A stretch of 64,000 nucleotides of DNA from Pectobacterium wasabiae CFBP 3304. GTDB taxonomy: Bacteria; Pseudomonadota; Gammaproteobacteria; Enterobacterales; Enterobacteriaceae. The stretch is from contig NZ_CP015750.1 of the NCBI RefSeq assembly GCF_001742185.1, positions 2,666,001 through 2,730,000 of the forward strand, written 5' to 3'. Of this stretch, positions 56,498 through 64,000 are shown one piece after another. The position numbers and the translations under genes were made by a program. The notes beneath the pieces are model-generated. The model saw nothing but the letters and a program-made list of their open reading frames with translations. It made no database searches and was not told the DNA's origin. Positions within the stretch are counted from its first letter, which is position 1. Each line of letters opens with the position of its first letter.

Positions 56498-57694
56498 TTA
56501 CATCCCCACTGGCGGGCCGGGATGCGTGGAGGTTACATCGCCGGGGGAGGGGCTGACAACGACCTGCTCCCCGACGCTGAGCCCCGAACGGATCTGGGTG
56601 CGCACGTTATCATTGAGGCCAAGCGTGACCAGACGTGATTCAACCTTTTTGTTCGCATTGACGACCTGCACGTACCACATGCCATTGCGCAAGGTTAACG
56701 CTGTCGCAGGGACGACGATGGCATTTTTCACCGAAGACAGCAGAATATTGACCTGCGCCGTCATCGAAATACGCAATACGCCATCAGGGTTTTGCACATC
56801 GAACTGACCGTTGTAATAAATTGCGGTACTGGATGAGGAACTGGAACTGCCTGTGCTGGATGATGTGGTTGCCGAGTCTGTGTTGATAGAGTCCGGCGCG
56901 GGCTCTATCGAACTCAACGTCGCTTCATAACGCTTATTCGGTTCGCCCAGAATGCTGAACCAGACCGGCATGCCGGTTTTCACCTTAACGACGTCGGCTT
57001 CTGAGATTTTTACCTTGATGGTCATGGTGTCCAGATTAGCGACTTTGGCAATGGTCGGCGTAGTCTGGATCGCGTTCACCGTCTGGCCTGCTTCAACCGG
57101 AATCGCTACCACCGTGCCCTCCATCGGTGAGCGAATTTGGGTATACCCAAGATTCACCTTGGCGGTGTTAACGGTGAGCTGCGCCTGAACGATTTGAGCG
57201 TCTAGCGCGTCGATATTGGCTCTGGTGGCATCAAGCGTTGCCTTCGCACTATCGTAATCGGCCTGAGCGCCCACTCCGCGCTTCATCAGCATTTGCTGAC
57301 GCTGCCAGCTTAATTCGTTATTACGCAATTCCGCTAGTTTGGCTGCTCGCTGGGCCTGAACGTTTTTTAGCGCGGCTTCGCCATTCTTTAATGTGTCCTG
57401 CTGGGTGAGGTCATCAATCTCGGCGATCAATTGCCCTTTTTTCACCTTATCACCCAATTTGACGTGCAGCGCTTTGATTTGCCCCGAGGCTTGAGCGCCG
57501 ACGCTAACCTGCTTCTGCGCCTCAATGTTTCCATCGGCGAGTACCGTTTGTTCGAGATCCGCGATCTCTGCGGCGGTGGTGACCGCGTTTGGCACGGGCG
57601 ATGGCTTGCTGAAAAACAGATGAATAAGCACGGCAATAGCAATAAGGCCAAGTGCGATCGTGATACGGCGTCGTGTAAAAAATCGTGATTGCAT
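56498..57694 (-). CDS. macA: MacA, periplasmic adaptor of MacAB-TolC
   Basis: 398 residues: inner-membrane anchor helix (about 11-29), lipoyl half-motifs around a coiled coil (about 95-190, 'QAQRAAKLAELRNNELSWQR' region), and beta-barrel and membrane-proximal domains. A Ser/Thr-rich linker ('SSSTGSSSSSSSTA') around residue 285 is unusual in length. First gene of the macAB operon, divergent from a two-component system. Confidence 0.92.
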   Translation of the reverse strand: MQSRFFTRRRITIALGLIAIAVLIHLFFSKPSPVPNAVTTAAEIADLEQTVLADGNIEAQKQVSVGAQASGQIKALHVKLGDKVKKGQLIAEIDDLTQQDTLKNGEAALKNVQAQRAAKLAELRNNELSWQRQQMLMKRGVGAQADYDSAKATLDATRANIDALDAQIVQAQLTVNTAKVNLGYTQIRSPMEGTVVAIPVEAGQTVNAIQTTPTIAKVANLDTMTIKVKISEADVVKVKTGMPVWFSILGEPNKRYEATLSSIEPAPDSINTDSATTSSSTGSSSSSSSTAIYYNGQFDVQNPDGVLRISMTAQVNILLSSVKNAIVVPATALTLRNGMWYVQVVNANKKVESRLVTLGLNDNVRTQIRSGLSVGEQVVVSPSPGDVTSTHPGPPVGM

Positions 57695-57732
57695 CAGGGG
57701 GAGTTGTCCTTAATAAGTGCGTATCAACGGGA

Positions 57733-57817
57733 GTAAATAGCGCAGGTGAGTAATTTACCCTGAGTCCGTAAAGGTAGCGGTAATCTTTGCTGAAAGAAAT
57801 GGTAAGGATTACGTAAA
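57733..57817. promoter_or_regulatory. Cluster of CpxR-like GTAAA repeats between macA and the response regulator
   Basis: GTAAA-N7-GTAAT (57768-57784) and GTAAG-N6-GTAAA (57802-57817) resemble CpxR boxes (GTAAA repeated after 4-8 nt), with a further GTAAA...GTAAT pair at 57733-57754. They sit in the divergent promoter region of macAB and the CpxR-like regulator. Confidence 0.5.
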
Positions 57818-57860
57818 TCTGGCTGCGAATATTAACGCCAGGCCTGAGAATACAACATAT

Positions 57861-57918
57861 ATACCGTCATATTTTACGTTGCTTGTGTGTTTTTTCTACA
57901 AATCGAATTATGCAGGGA
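57861..57918. repeat. Internally deleted copy of the dispersed repeat
   Basis: Left end ATACCGTCATATTTTACGTT followed after a few bases by the right end ACAAATCGAATTATGCAGGG, the centre of the full element missing. Confidence 0.55.
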
Positions 57919-57939
57919 CCCGATTAATAAGGACAGAAT

Positions 57940-58620
57940 ATGAATATTTTACTGGTCGATGATGACGTAGAGCTGGGCGATATGCTCTGTGAATATCTGA
58001 ATGCGGAAGGATTTTCGACCTCCCGGGTGCTGACGGGCAAAGAGGGCGTCGATGGCGCAATGTCGGGGGATTACACCGCGATGATTCTGGATGTCATGCT
58101 ACCGGATATGAGTGGGATTGATGTACTGCGCCAGATCAGAAAAACCGAGCAGTTACCCATCATTATGCTGACGGCGAGAGGGGATAATATCGATAGGGTC
58201 ATCGGTCTGGAAATGGGGGCGGATGACTATATGCCCAAGCCGTGCTACCCGCGTGAACTGGTGGCGCGACTGAGGGCGGTGCTACGTCGCTATGACGAGC
58301 AGCCGAGTACGAAACGGGACGAAAGCGCAGCGGCCAGTGGTGAACTGGTATTGAACCCTGCGACGCGCATCAGCGCATGGCGCGGGAAGCCGTTTGATCT
58401 GACGGCATCTGAATTTAATTTGCTGGAACTGCTATTGCGTTTCCCCGAGCGGGTGGTGTCAAAAGATGAACTGTCTGAAAAATGTCTGGGGCGTCGCCGT
58501 GAGGCTTATGACCGCAGCGTAGACGTACATATCAGCAATATTCGTCAGAAGCTTGGGGCATTGTCGGGCAACACGATGACGATTGAAACCGTGCGCAGCG
58601 TCGGATACCGGATTCGCTGA
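57940..58620 (+). CDS. OmpR/CpxR-type response regulator
   Basis: 226 residues. Receiver domain with acidic pocket 'LLVDDDVEL', phospho-acceptor Asp51 in 'ILDVMLPDMSG', Thr in 'IIMLTARG' and Lys in 'YMPKPCYPRE'. The C-terminal winged helix ends 'DRSVDVHISNIRQKLG' and 'ETVRSVGYRIR'. Residues before the winged helix resemble CpxR but this is not the cpxRA locus itself. It overlaps the kinase by one nucleotide. Probable target is macAB. Confidence 0.92.
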   Translation: MNILLVDDDVELGDMLCEYLNAEGFSTSRVLTGKEGVDGAMSGDYTAMILDVMLPDMSGIDVLRQIRKTEQLPIIMLTARGDNIDRVIGLEMGADDYMPKPCYPRELVARLRAVLRRYDEQPSTKRDESAAASGELVLNPATRISAWRGKPFDLTASEFNLLELLLRFPERVVSKDELSEKCLGRRREAYDRSVDVHISNIRQKLGALSGNTMTIETVRSVGYRIR

Positions 58621-59987
58621 TGATGATTCGTGGAAGGCTTTTCTGGAAGATATTGCTGGGATTCTGGCTGACGTTCCTCGTTATGTCTCAACTGCTGTGG
58701 TTGGCTTTTTCTCTGGACGGAGATCGCCATAAACCGCTGGAAGAGATGGTGGTATCGCGTATTGCGACAGTGCAAACAGAAATAGTGGCTGCGGCGTTAC
58801 AACATGGTGGCTTGGGCGAACTCAACGATGTGATATCGCTGCTGCCAGAAGAGGATCAACAATACATTTCCATCACGGCGTCACCGTTCCCGCTGTCGGA
58901 ACAGGATCTCGCCGCCTCACCACAGAACGCCCTGCTCGACGATGCTTTCACGCTGGATAAACGTGGCGCGCAGCGGGCCACTTACGTTATCAAGCAGGTT
59001 AGTGGCCCGGCAGGAAAGTGGTATCAGATACGTTATGACGCCGAGCGGCTGCGCAGTGAATTTCGTCCTCCTCGTCCCGTTGAATTTCTCAATGTGCCAG
59101 CGCCGTTTGTCATTATTGCGGGGTTTGGCGGTTTGCTATTTAGTTCGGTGCTGGCATGGAGTTTAGCTCGCCCGTTGAACCAGATTCGTGCCGGTTTTGA
59201 TCAGGTTGCGCAAGGCGATTTGAACGTACGTCTGCTGCCAGTGATGCGCAAGCGCCATGATGAAATCAGCGACGTGGCACGCGATTTTGATTCCATGGTC
59301 GAACGACTGGACAGCCTGGCCAGCACGCGCGAACAACTGCTTCATGATGTCTCGCATGAGCTACGTTCTCCGCTGGCGCGTTTGCAGCTTGCTATCGGGC
59401 TGGTGAGGCAGAACCCAGACAACCTGGAGAATTCCTTGCAGCGTATCGAACGTGAGGCACTGCTGATGGATAAGATGATTGGTGAACTGTTGACGCTATC
59501 GCGCACGGAGCATTCCGGCATTGAGGAGGCTTATTTCGATTTGCTGGGGTTAGTGACAGCCGTGGTAAATGATGCGCGTTATGAAGCACAGGTCACCGGC
59601 GTTGAAATCCTGCTCGCGGCGGATGAAGATGAAGACTACACGGTCAAAGGCAACGCGGAGCTGATGCGCAGGGCGGTCGATAATGTCATGCGCAACGCGC
59701 TACGTTTTTCTGCTCCTGCACAGCCGGTTGCCGTGTCGCTCATTGGCAATGAGCAGGAATGGATGATTCAGGTTGTCGATCAGGGGCCTGGCGTAGAGAA
59801 AAGTAAGCTCTCCAGTATTTTTGATCCTTTCATTCGTGTTGATTCGCCGCTGTCCGGCAAGGGCTATGGATTGGGGCTGGCAATAGCCCGAAAGGTTGTG
59901 CTGGCGCACGGTGGGCATATTGAGGCGGATAATGGTGAGCAGTGCGGATTAGTGATTCGCCTGTGTGTACCGCGCTGGAAAGCCTGA
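58620..59987 (+). CDS. CpxA-like sensor histidine kinase
   Basis: 455 residues. Two membrane helices (about 10-30 and 163-185) flank a periplasmic sensor; a HAMP domain follows ('SLARPLNQIRAGFDQVAQGD'). Dimerisation/phosphoacceptor box 'LLHDVSHELRSPLARLQLA', then the ATPase with N box 'DNVMRNALRFS', and G boxes 'VVDQGPGVE' and 'KGYGLGLAIARKVV'. It phosphorylates the co-encoded regulator. The signal is unknown. A bidirectional terminator follows. Confidence 0.92.
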   Translation: MMIRGRLFWKILLGFWLTFLVMSQLLWLAFSLDGDRHKPLEEMVVSRIATVQTEIVAAALQHGGLGELNDVISLLPEEDQQYISITASPFPLSEQDLAASPQNALLDDAFTLDKRGAQRATYVIKQVSGPAGKWYQIRYDAERLRSEFRPPRPVEFLNVPAPFVIIAGFGGLLFSSVLAWSLARPLNQIRAGFDQVAQGDLNVRLLPVMRKRHDEISDVARDFDSMVERLDSLASTREQLLHDVSHELRSPLARLQLAIGLVRQNPDNLENSLQRIEREALLMDKMIGELLTLSRTEHSGIEEAYFDLLGLVTAVVNDARYEAQVTGVEILLAADEDEDYTVKGNAELMRRAVDNVMRNALRFSAPAQPVAVSLIGNEQEWMIQVVDQGPGVEKSKLSSIFDPFIRVDSPLSGKGYGLGLAIARKVVLAHGGHIEADNGEQCGLVIRLCVPRWKA

Positions 59988-59992
59988 AACGA

Positions 59993-60017
59993 AAACGGCA
60001 CCATCCTGGTGCCGTTT
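59993..60017. terminator. Bidirectional terminator between kinase gene and crr
   Basis: AAACGGCACCA (59993-60003) pairs perfectly with TGGTGCCGTTT (60007-60017), 3-nt loop, serving the two convergent genes. Confidence 0.85.
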
Positions 60018-60053
60018 CGTGCAAACGTAGTAAACCATCCGTAGAGGAAAGGC

Positions 60054-60563
60054 TTACTTTTTGATACGGATAACCGGTGTTTCACCGACAACAACCGTAC
60101 CACTCAGTTTGGTCAATTCCTTGATTTCATCCATGTTGGAAATAACCACTGGTGTCAGAGTAGACTTCGCTTTTTCTTCCAGCAGAGCCAGGTCAAACTC
60201 GATAACGAGATCGCCTTTCTTCACGCGCTGGCCTTCTTCGGCGATGCGTTTGAAGCCTTCGCCTTTCAATTCAACGGTATCAATACCAAAGTGCACAAAC
60301 AGCTCAATGCCGCTGTCAGACTCGATGGAAAACGCATGGTTGGTTTCAAAAATTTTGCCGATGGTGCCATCTACTGGTGCAACCATTTTGTTGCCAGTTG
60401 GCTTGATCGCAATGCCATCACCGACGATTTTCTCTGCAAATACGACATCAGGAACATCTTCAATATTGACGATTTCACCGGACAGCGGGGCAATGATTTC
60501 GATGCTGCCAGTGTCTTTTTTATCGTCAGAAACCAGAGATTTCAATTTATCGAACAAACCCAT
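60054..60563 (-). CDS. crr: PTS glucose-specific enzyme IIA
   Basis: 169 residues, same length as E. coli. Active-site His91 (His90 without Met) in '[14 protein letters not shown]' and the second His in '[10 protein letters not shown]'. Phosphorylated by HPr; it passes phosphate to IICB and regulates adenylate cyclase and inducer exclusion. Third gene of ptsH-ptsI-crr; the 150-bp gap to ptsI contains a decayed repeat trace (CATACCCTAATCTTTCAAG at 60598-60616). Confidence 0.95.
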   Translation of the reverse strand: MGLFDKLKSLVSDDKKDTGSIEIIAPLSGEIVNIEDVPDVVFAEKIVGDGIAIKPTGNKMVAPVDGTIGKIFETNHAFSIESDSGIELFVHFGIDTVELKGEGFKRIAEEGQRVKKGDLVIEFDLALLEEKAKSTLTPVVISNMDEIKELTKLSGTVVVGETPVIRIKK

Positions 60564-60713
60564 GATTCTCTCCTAAGCATTAATATTGGGCCAGCGCATA
60601 CCCTAATCTTTCAAGTTGTTGTGGCATTTGCGTTTTTTCGCTACCCCGACGGCGACGGTATCGACTGTCGGGGGTGCTGATTGCCACCTTGAAACCTATT
60701 AGGTAAAGCAGAA

Positions 60714-62441
60714 TCAGCAGAGCGTTTTTTCTTTAATAAAGCGGCTCACCAGATTGCTTAATTCTTGTGCTGTCGGTTGAGCTAGTGCTTGATCCGCCAG
60801 CGCCTTCGCATCTTCGTAATTCGCATTACGGATGATTTTCTTGATGCTCGGGATAGAGATCGCACTCATACTGAATTCGTCCAGACCCATTCCCAATAAC
60901 AGTAGTGTAGCACGTTCGTCACCGGCGAGCTCACCGCACATCCCTGTCCACTTGCCTTCGGCGTGAGACGCGTCGATGACCTGCTTAATCAGGGTAAGGA
61001 CGGCGGGGGACATCGGGTTATAGAGATGAGAAATCAGCTCATTACCGCGATCAACTGCCAGAGTATACTGGGTTAAGTCATTTGTCCCAATACTAAAGAA
61101 GTCGACTTCTTTGGCTAAATGAGAAGCAATGGCGGCGGCGGCAGGCGTTTCAACCATCACGCCGACCTCAATGCTTTCGTCGAAGGCTTTACCTTCTTCT
61201 CGTAGCTGCGTTTTCAGCATCTCCAGTTCAGCTTTTAGCTCACGTACTTCTTCCACGGAGATGATCATCGGGAACATGATACGCAGTTTGCCAAAGTTGG
61301 ACGCGCGTAGAATGGCACGCAACTGAGCATGCAGAATTTCTTTGCGATCCAAACAGATACGAATAGCACGCCAGCCAAGGAACGGGTTCTCTTCCTTCGG
61401 CAGATTCATGTAAGGCAGGTCTTTGTCGCCGCCGATATCCATGGTACGGACGATGACGGCCTGTGCACCAACGGCTTCGGCAACGGCCTTGTACGCCTGG
61501 AATTGCTCTTCTTCGGTCGGCAGCGAGTCACGATCCATGAACAGGAATTCGGTACGATACAGGCCAACGCCTTCTGCGCCGTTACGCTCCGCACCCGCGA
61601 CATCACGCACGGTGCCGATGTTGGCACAGACTTCAACCTGATGACCGTCCAGCGTGATAGCTGGCAGATCTTTCAACTTAGCCAGCTCATATTTTTCAGC
61701 GTGGTATTGCTGCTGAACGGCTTTTAATTCTTCGATCTTATCCGCAGTCGGATTCTGATAGATCTTGTTGTTGACCGCATCCAGAATCAGATAGTCGCCG
61801 TTTTTGACCTGACGAGTGACATCTATCGTGCCGACGATCGCAGGCAGTTCCAGCGAACGGGCCATAATGGAGGTGTGAGAGGTACGGCCACCGATATCGG
61901 TAATGAAGCCTAACACTTTGTCCAGATTCAACTGTGCGGTTTCTGACGGTGTCAGATCCGTTGCGACCAGAATCACTTCATCCTGAATATCGCCCAGATC
62001 GACGATGGTCATATTGAGAATGTTGCGTAGCAAACGCTTCCCGATATCACGCATGTCTGCGGCGCGTTCTTTCAGATATTCATCATCAAGTTCTTCCAGC
62101 GCTTTGGCCTGGTTTTCGATAACGGAAAACGCGGCGGCATCGGCGGAAGCATGTTCATCTTTAATCAGGGCTATGATTTCCTGCTCGAACTCTTCATCTT
62201 CCAGCAACATGATGTGGCCTTCGAAGATGGCTTCTTTCTCTGCGCCCAGCGTCTCGCCCGCTTTCTTCTTGATAGCTTCCAACTGTGCGGATGCTTTGGA
62301 ACGGCCAGTCAGAAAACGTTCAGTTTCCTGTTCTACCTGATCCGCAGAGATTTTTTTCCGGTTGATGAGAATTTCATCTTCTTTCAGTAACAGTGCCTTA
62401 CCAAAAGCAATTCCCGGTGATACTAATATGCCTGAAATCAT
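60714..62441 (-). CDS. ptsI: PTS enzyme I
   Basis: 575 residues. Phospho-His189 in '[14 protein letters not shown]', PEP-binding '[19 protein letters not shown]' and the active Cys in '[10 protein letters not shown]'. It transfers phosphate from PEP to HPr, starting the PTS. It follows ptsH by 46 bp. Confidence 0.97.
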   Translation of the reverse strand: MISGILVSPGIAFGKALLLKEDEILINRKKISADQVEQETERFLTGRSKASAQLEAIKKKAGETLGAEKEAIFEGHIMLLEDEEFEQEIIALIKDEHASADAAAFSVIENQAKALEELDDEYLKERAADMRDIGKRLLRNILNMTIVDLGDIQDEVILVATDLTPSETAQLNLDKVLGFITDIGGRTSHTSIMARSLELPAIVGTIDVTRQVKNGDYLILDAVNNKIYQNPTADKIEELKAVQQQYHAEKYELAKLKDLPAITLDGHQVEVCANIGTVRDVAGAERNGAEGVGLYRTEFLFMDRDSLPTEEEQFQAYKAVAEAVGAQAVIVRTMDIGGDKDLPYMNLPKEENPFLGWRAIRICLDRKEILHAQLRAILRASNFGKLRIMFPMIISVEEVRELKAELEMLKTQLREEGKAFDESIEVGVMVETPAAAAIASHLAKEVDFFSIGTNDLTQYTLAVDRGNELISHLYNPMSPAVLTLIKQVIDASHAEGKWTGMCGELAGDERATLLLLGMGLDEFSMSAISIPSIKKIIRNANYEDAKALADQALAQPTAQELSNLVSRFIKEKTLC

Positions 62442-62487
62442 AACCCTACCTTACTCGATTCTGATGTTCACTAAAAAGACCCGTCGG

Positions 62488-62745
62488 TTACTCGAGCTCT
62501 GCCATCAGTTTAACCAGATGTTCAACCGCTTTTTGTTCGTCTTCGCCTTCCGCAGCGATAGTAACCACAGTTCCTTGGGTTAAGCCGAGTGTTTGTAATT
62601 TGAACAGGCTCTTGGCGCTGGCGCTCTTGCCGTTAGACGTCACGGTGATTTCGGAGGTGAAGCCTTTGGCTTCTTTGACGAATTGAGCAGCGGGACGAGT
62701 GTGCAGGCCATTTGGTGCGGTGATAGTCACTTCTTGCTGGAACAT
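62488..62745 (-). CDS. ptsH: PTS phosphocarrier HPr
   Basis: 85 residues; phospho-His15 in '[13 protein letters not shown]' and Ser46 in '[13 protein letters not shown]'. It carries phosphate from enzyme I to all sugar enzymes IIA. First gene of the pts operon; the upstream region 62746-63109 holds no other gene. Confidence 0.97.
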   Translation of the reverse strand: MFQQEVTITAPNGLHTRPAAQFVKEAKGFTSEITVTSNGKSASAKSLFKLQTLGLTQGTVVTIAAEGEDEQKAVEHLVKLMAELE

Positions 62746-63109
62746 GTTTTTTCCCCAACTTATGGATTAGATTAATGTTGTGGAACTAAAGTTTAGCTGA
62801 TTCACTGAACTTTAGCCTGTTTGGTTAGCGCCTGATTTATGTTACAGGGGCGAGCCACGATGCGACAAGAAAACCGTCAAACGTATTTCCTGAATAAAAT
62901 ACCATCAAACACCGCAGATTCCGCCACCCATTATCTTAACCCCGGTCGCAAAACGGCGATGTGGCTATCGTGCGCGGGGAACAAACAAGGTAATGAGGCG
63001 TGGCATTTGTCGGATATTAATTTCACGCATCAAAATAATTGCTTGGTTAAATACTAAACCTGATGCGGAAAAGCAATCTGTATGTGGTGGAAAGTTTGAA
63101 GTGTGCCAC
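62746..63109. other. ptsH promoter region
   Basis: 364 bp between ptsH and the cysK terminator. It contains an 8-bp inverted repeat CTAAAGTT...AACTTTAG around GCTGATTCACTG near 62788-62817. A 72-codon plus-strand frame here has no ribosome-binding site and is not supported. Confidence 0.5.
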
Positions 63110-63137
63110 AAAAAAGCACCTAAATAGGTGCTTTTTT
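63110..63137. terminator. cysK terminator
   Basis: Perfect 12-bp stem AAAAAAGCACCT/AGGTGCTTTTTT with an AAAT loop, 38 bp past the cysK stop; symmetrical, so usable from both sides. Confidence 0.9.
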
Positions 63138-63175
63138 AACACATTGTTTACTTAGTGTTCGAGGGGGCGACGTGG

Positions 63176-64000
63176 CTATTGTTGCAGTTCCTGCTCGGTG
63201 AACAGGTCGGCAAAGAGTGCGGTGCTGAGGTAGCGTTCGCCGGAAGAAGGCAGAATAACGACGATAGTTTTACCGTCAAACTCTTTCTCTTTGAGCAAAT
63301 TCAGCGCGGCAGCAACGGCTGCACCAGAAGAGATACCGGCCAGAATGCCTTCTTCTTCCATCAAACGGCGCGCGGTGCTGATCGCTTCTTCATTCGTGAC
63401 TTTTTCTACGCGGTCAATCAGTTTCAGATCCAGGTTATCAGGAATAAAACCTGCTCCGATGCCTTGAATCTTGTGCGGGCCGGGTTTTAGTTCTTCGCCT
63501 GCCAGCGCCTGAGTGATTACCGGTGAGTCGGTAGGTTCAACCGCCACGCTGATAATGGCTTTGCCTTTGGTGTTTTTGATGTAGCGGCTTACACCGGTCA
63601 GCGTACCGCCAGTACCGACGCCAGAGATAAAGACATCAACCTGACCATCGGTATCTTCCCAGATTTCAGGGCCGGTAGTTTTCTCGTGGATCTCTGGGTT
63701 AGCCGGGTTGCTAAACTGTTGCAACAGCAGATAACGCTTTGGATCGCTGGCGACAATCTCTTCCGCTTTGGCGATCGCGCCTTTCATGCCTTTCGCGCCT
63801 TCGGTCAGCACCAGGTTGGCACCCAGTGCTTTCAGCAGCTTACGGCGCTCAATGCTCATGGTTTCTGGCATGGTGAGCGTGAGTTTGTAACCGCGAGCGG
63901 CTGCGACGTAGGCCAGGGCAATCCCTGTGTTTCCGCTGGTAGGTTCAACCAGTTCAATACCTGGTTTGAGAACGCCACGCTTTTCTGCATCCCAAATCAG
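63176..64000 (-). CDS. cysK: Cysteine synthase A (O-acetylserine sulfhydrylase A), C-terminal part
   Basis: The frame is open to the right edge, so the N-terminal part with the PLP lysine lies outside. About 275 residues remain, including '[19 protein letters not shown]' (PLP phosphate loop), '[16 protein letters not shown]' and '[17 protein letters not shown]'. It makes cysteine from O-acetylserine and sulfide. It lies upstream of ptsH in the same orientation, as in E. coli. Confidence 0.95.
   Translation of the reverse strand: MIWDAEKRGVLKPGIELVEPTSGNTGIALAYVAAARGYKLTLTMPETMSIERRKLLKALGANLVLTEGAKGMKGAIAKAEEIVASDPKRYLLLQQFSNPANPEIHEKTTGPEIWEDTDGQVDVFISGVGTGGTLTGVSRYIKNTKGKAIISVAVEPTDSPVITQALAGEELKPGPHKIQGIGAGFIPDNLDLKLIDRVEKVTNEEAISTARRLMEEEGILAGISSGAAVAAALNLLKEKEFDGKTIVVILPSSGERYLSTALFADLFTEQELQQ

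Noticed and set aside
62839..63057. 72-codon frame upstream of ptsH
   Set aside because: No supporting start signal and lies in the pts promoter region.

Overview
The window is chromosomal DNA of a soft-rot enterobacterium, almost certainly Pectobacterium. Gene order follows the E. coli backbone (ssrA-smpB-ratA-rnfH-bamE-recN-nadK-grpE; hemF-ypeA-(insert)-yfeY-yfeX; cysP-T-W...cysM; crr-ptsI-ptsH-cysK). It also carries plant-associated sugar functions: a KdgR-box GPH transporter, UxuB, and a GH43 xylosidase with its transporter. The tmRNA tag reads ANDENYALAA. A dispersed repeat starting CGTCATACTTCAAG recurs between genes. Species is not decided here.

Layout. 1-6.3 kb: end of an AI-2E-type permease, a GPH transporter with a KdgR-like operator, uxuB (hexuronate catabolism), and an O-acetylhomoserine sulfhydrylase. 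6.3-13.6 kb: L,D-transpeptidase, nitrilase-family amidase, cytochrome b561, the large nifJ pyruvate:flavodoxin oxidoreductase and a small unknown gene. 13.6-18.3 kb: GH43 enzyme plus GPH transporter (xylo-oligosaccharides), a GNAT acetyltransferase and a LysE exporter.

18.6-23.5 kb is an accessory island against the 3' end of ssrA (tmRNA). It holds a DUF1493 gene, a two-TM gene coupled to the start-less C-terminal remnant of a Gly-Glu-repeat protein, a phage P2 Ogr/Delta-like activator, an AT-rich protein with a DUF4365/PD-(D/E)XK-like N-terminus (candidate defence cargo), and a P4-type integrase whose expected ATG reads ATA. Four arm-type repeats lie between int and ssrA.

23.5-33.2 kb: tmRNA/SmpB trans-translation, ratA/rnfH, bamE, SOS-controlled recN (two LexA boxes), nadK, grpE with a sigma-32 promoter, mntH, and an orphan immunity-like trio including an Imm53 protein and a free-standing EF-Tu domain-III-like protein; then a tautomerase and nudK. 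33.5-39.4 kb: maeB, mtr, yaiI, hemF, ypeA.

39.5-48.4 kb holds the most striking system. It has a FecI-type sigma factor, a FecR-type regulator, a TonB-dependent receptor with an N-terminal STN signalling domain, a PqqL/FusC-like M16 protease and a YddA/FusD-like SbmA-family ABC transporter. This is the receptor-protease-ABC architecture of the Pectobacterium Fus ferredoxin-import system (E. coli yddB-pqqL-yddA), but under surface-signalling control and without a FusB-like TonB. It sits where E. coli has yfeZ.

48.7-64 kb: yfeY, dyp peroxidase yfeX, a full copy of the repeat, cysP-cysT-cysW (no cysA), cysM, macAB divergent from a CpxR/CpxA-like two-component system with CpxR-like boxes between them, then crr, ptsI, ptsH and the C-terminal part of cysK.
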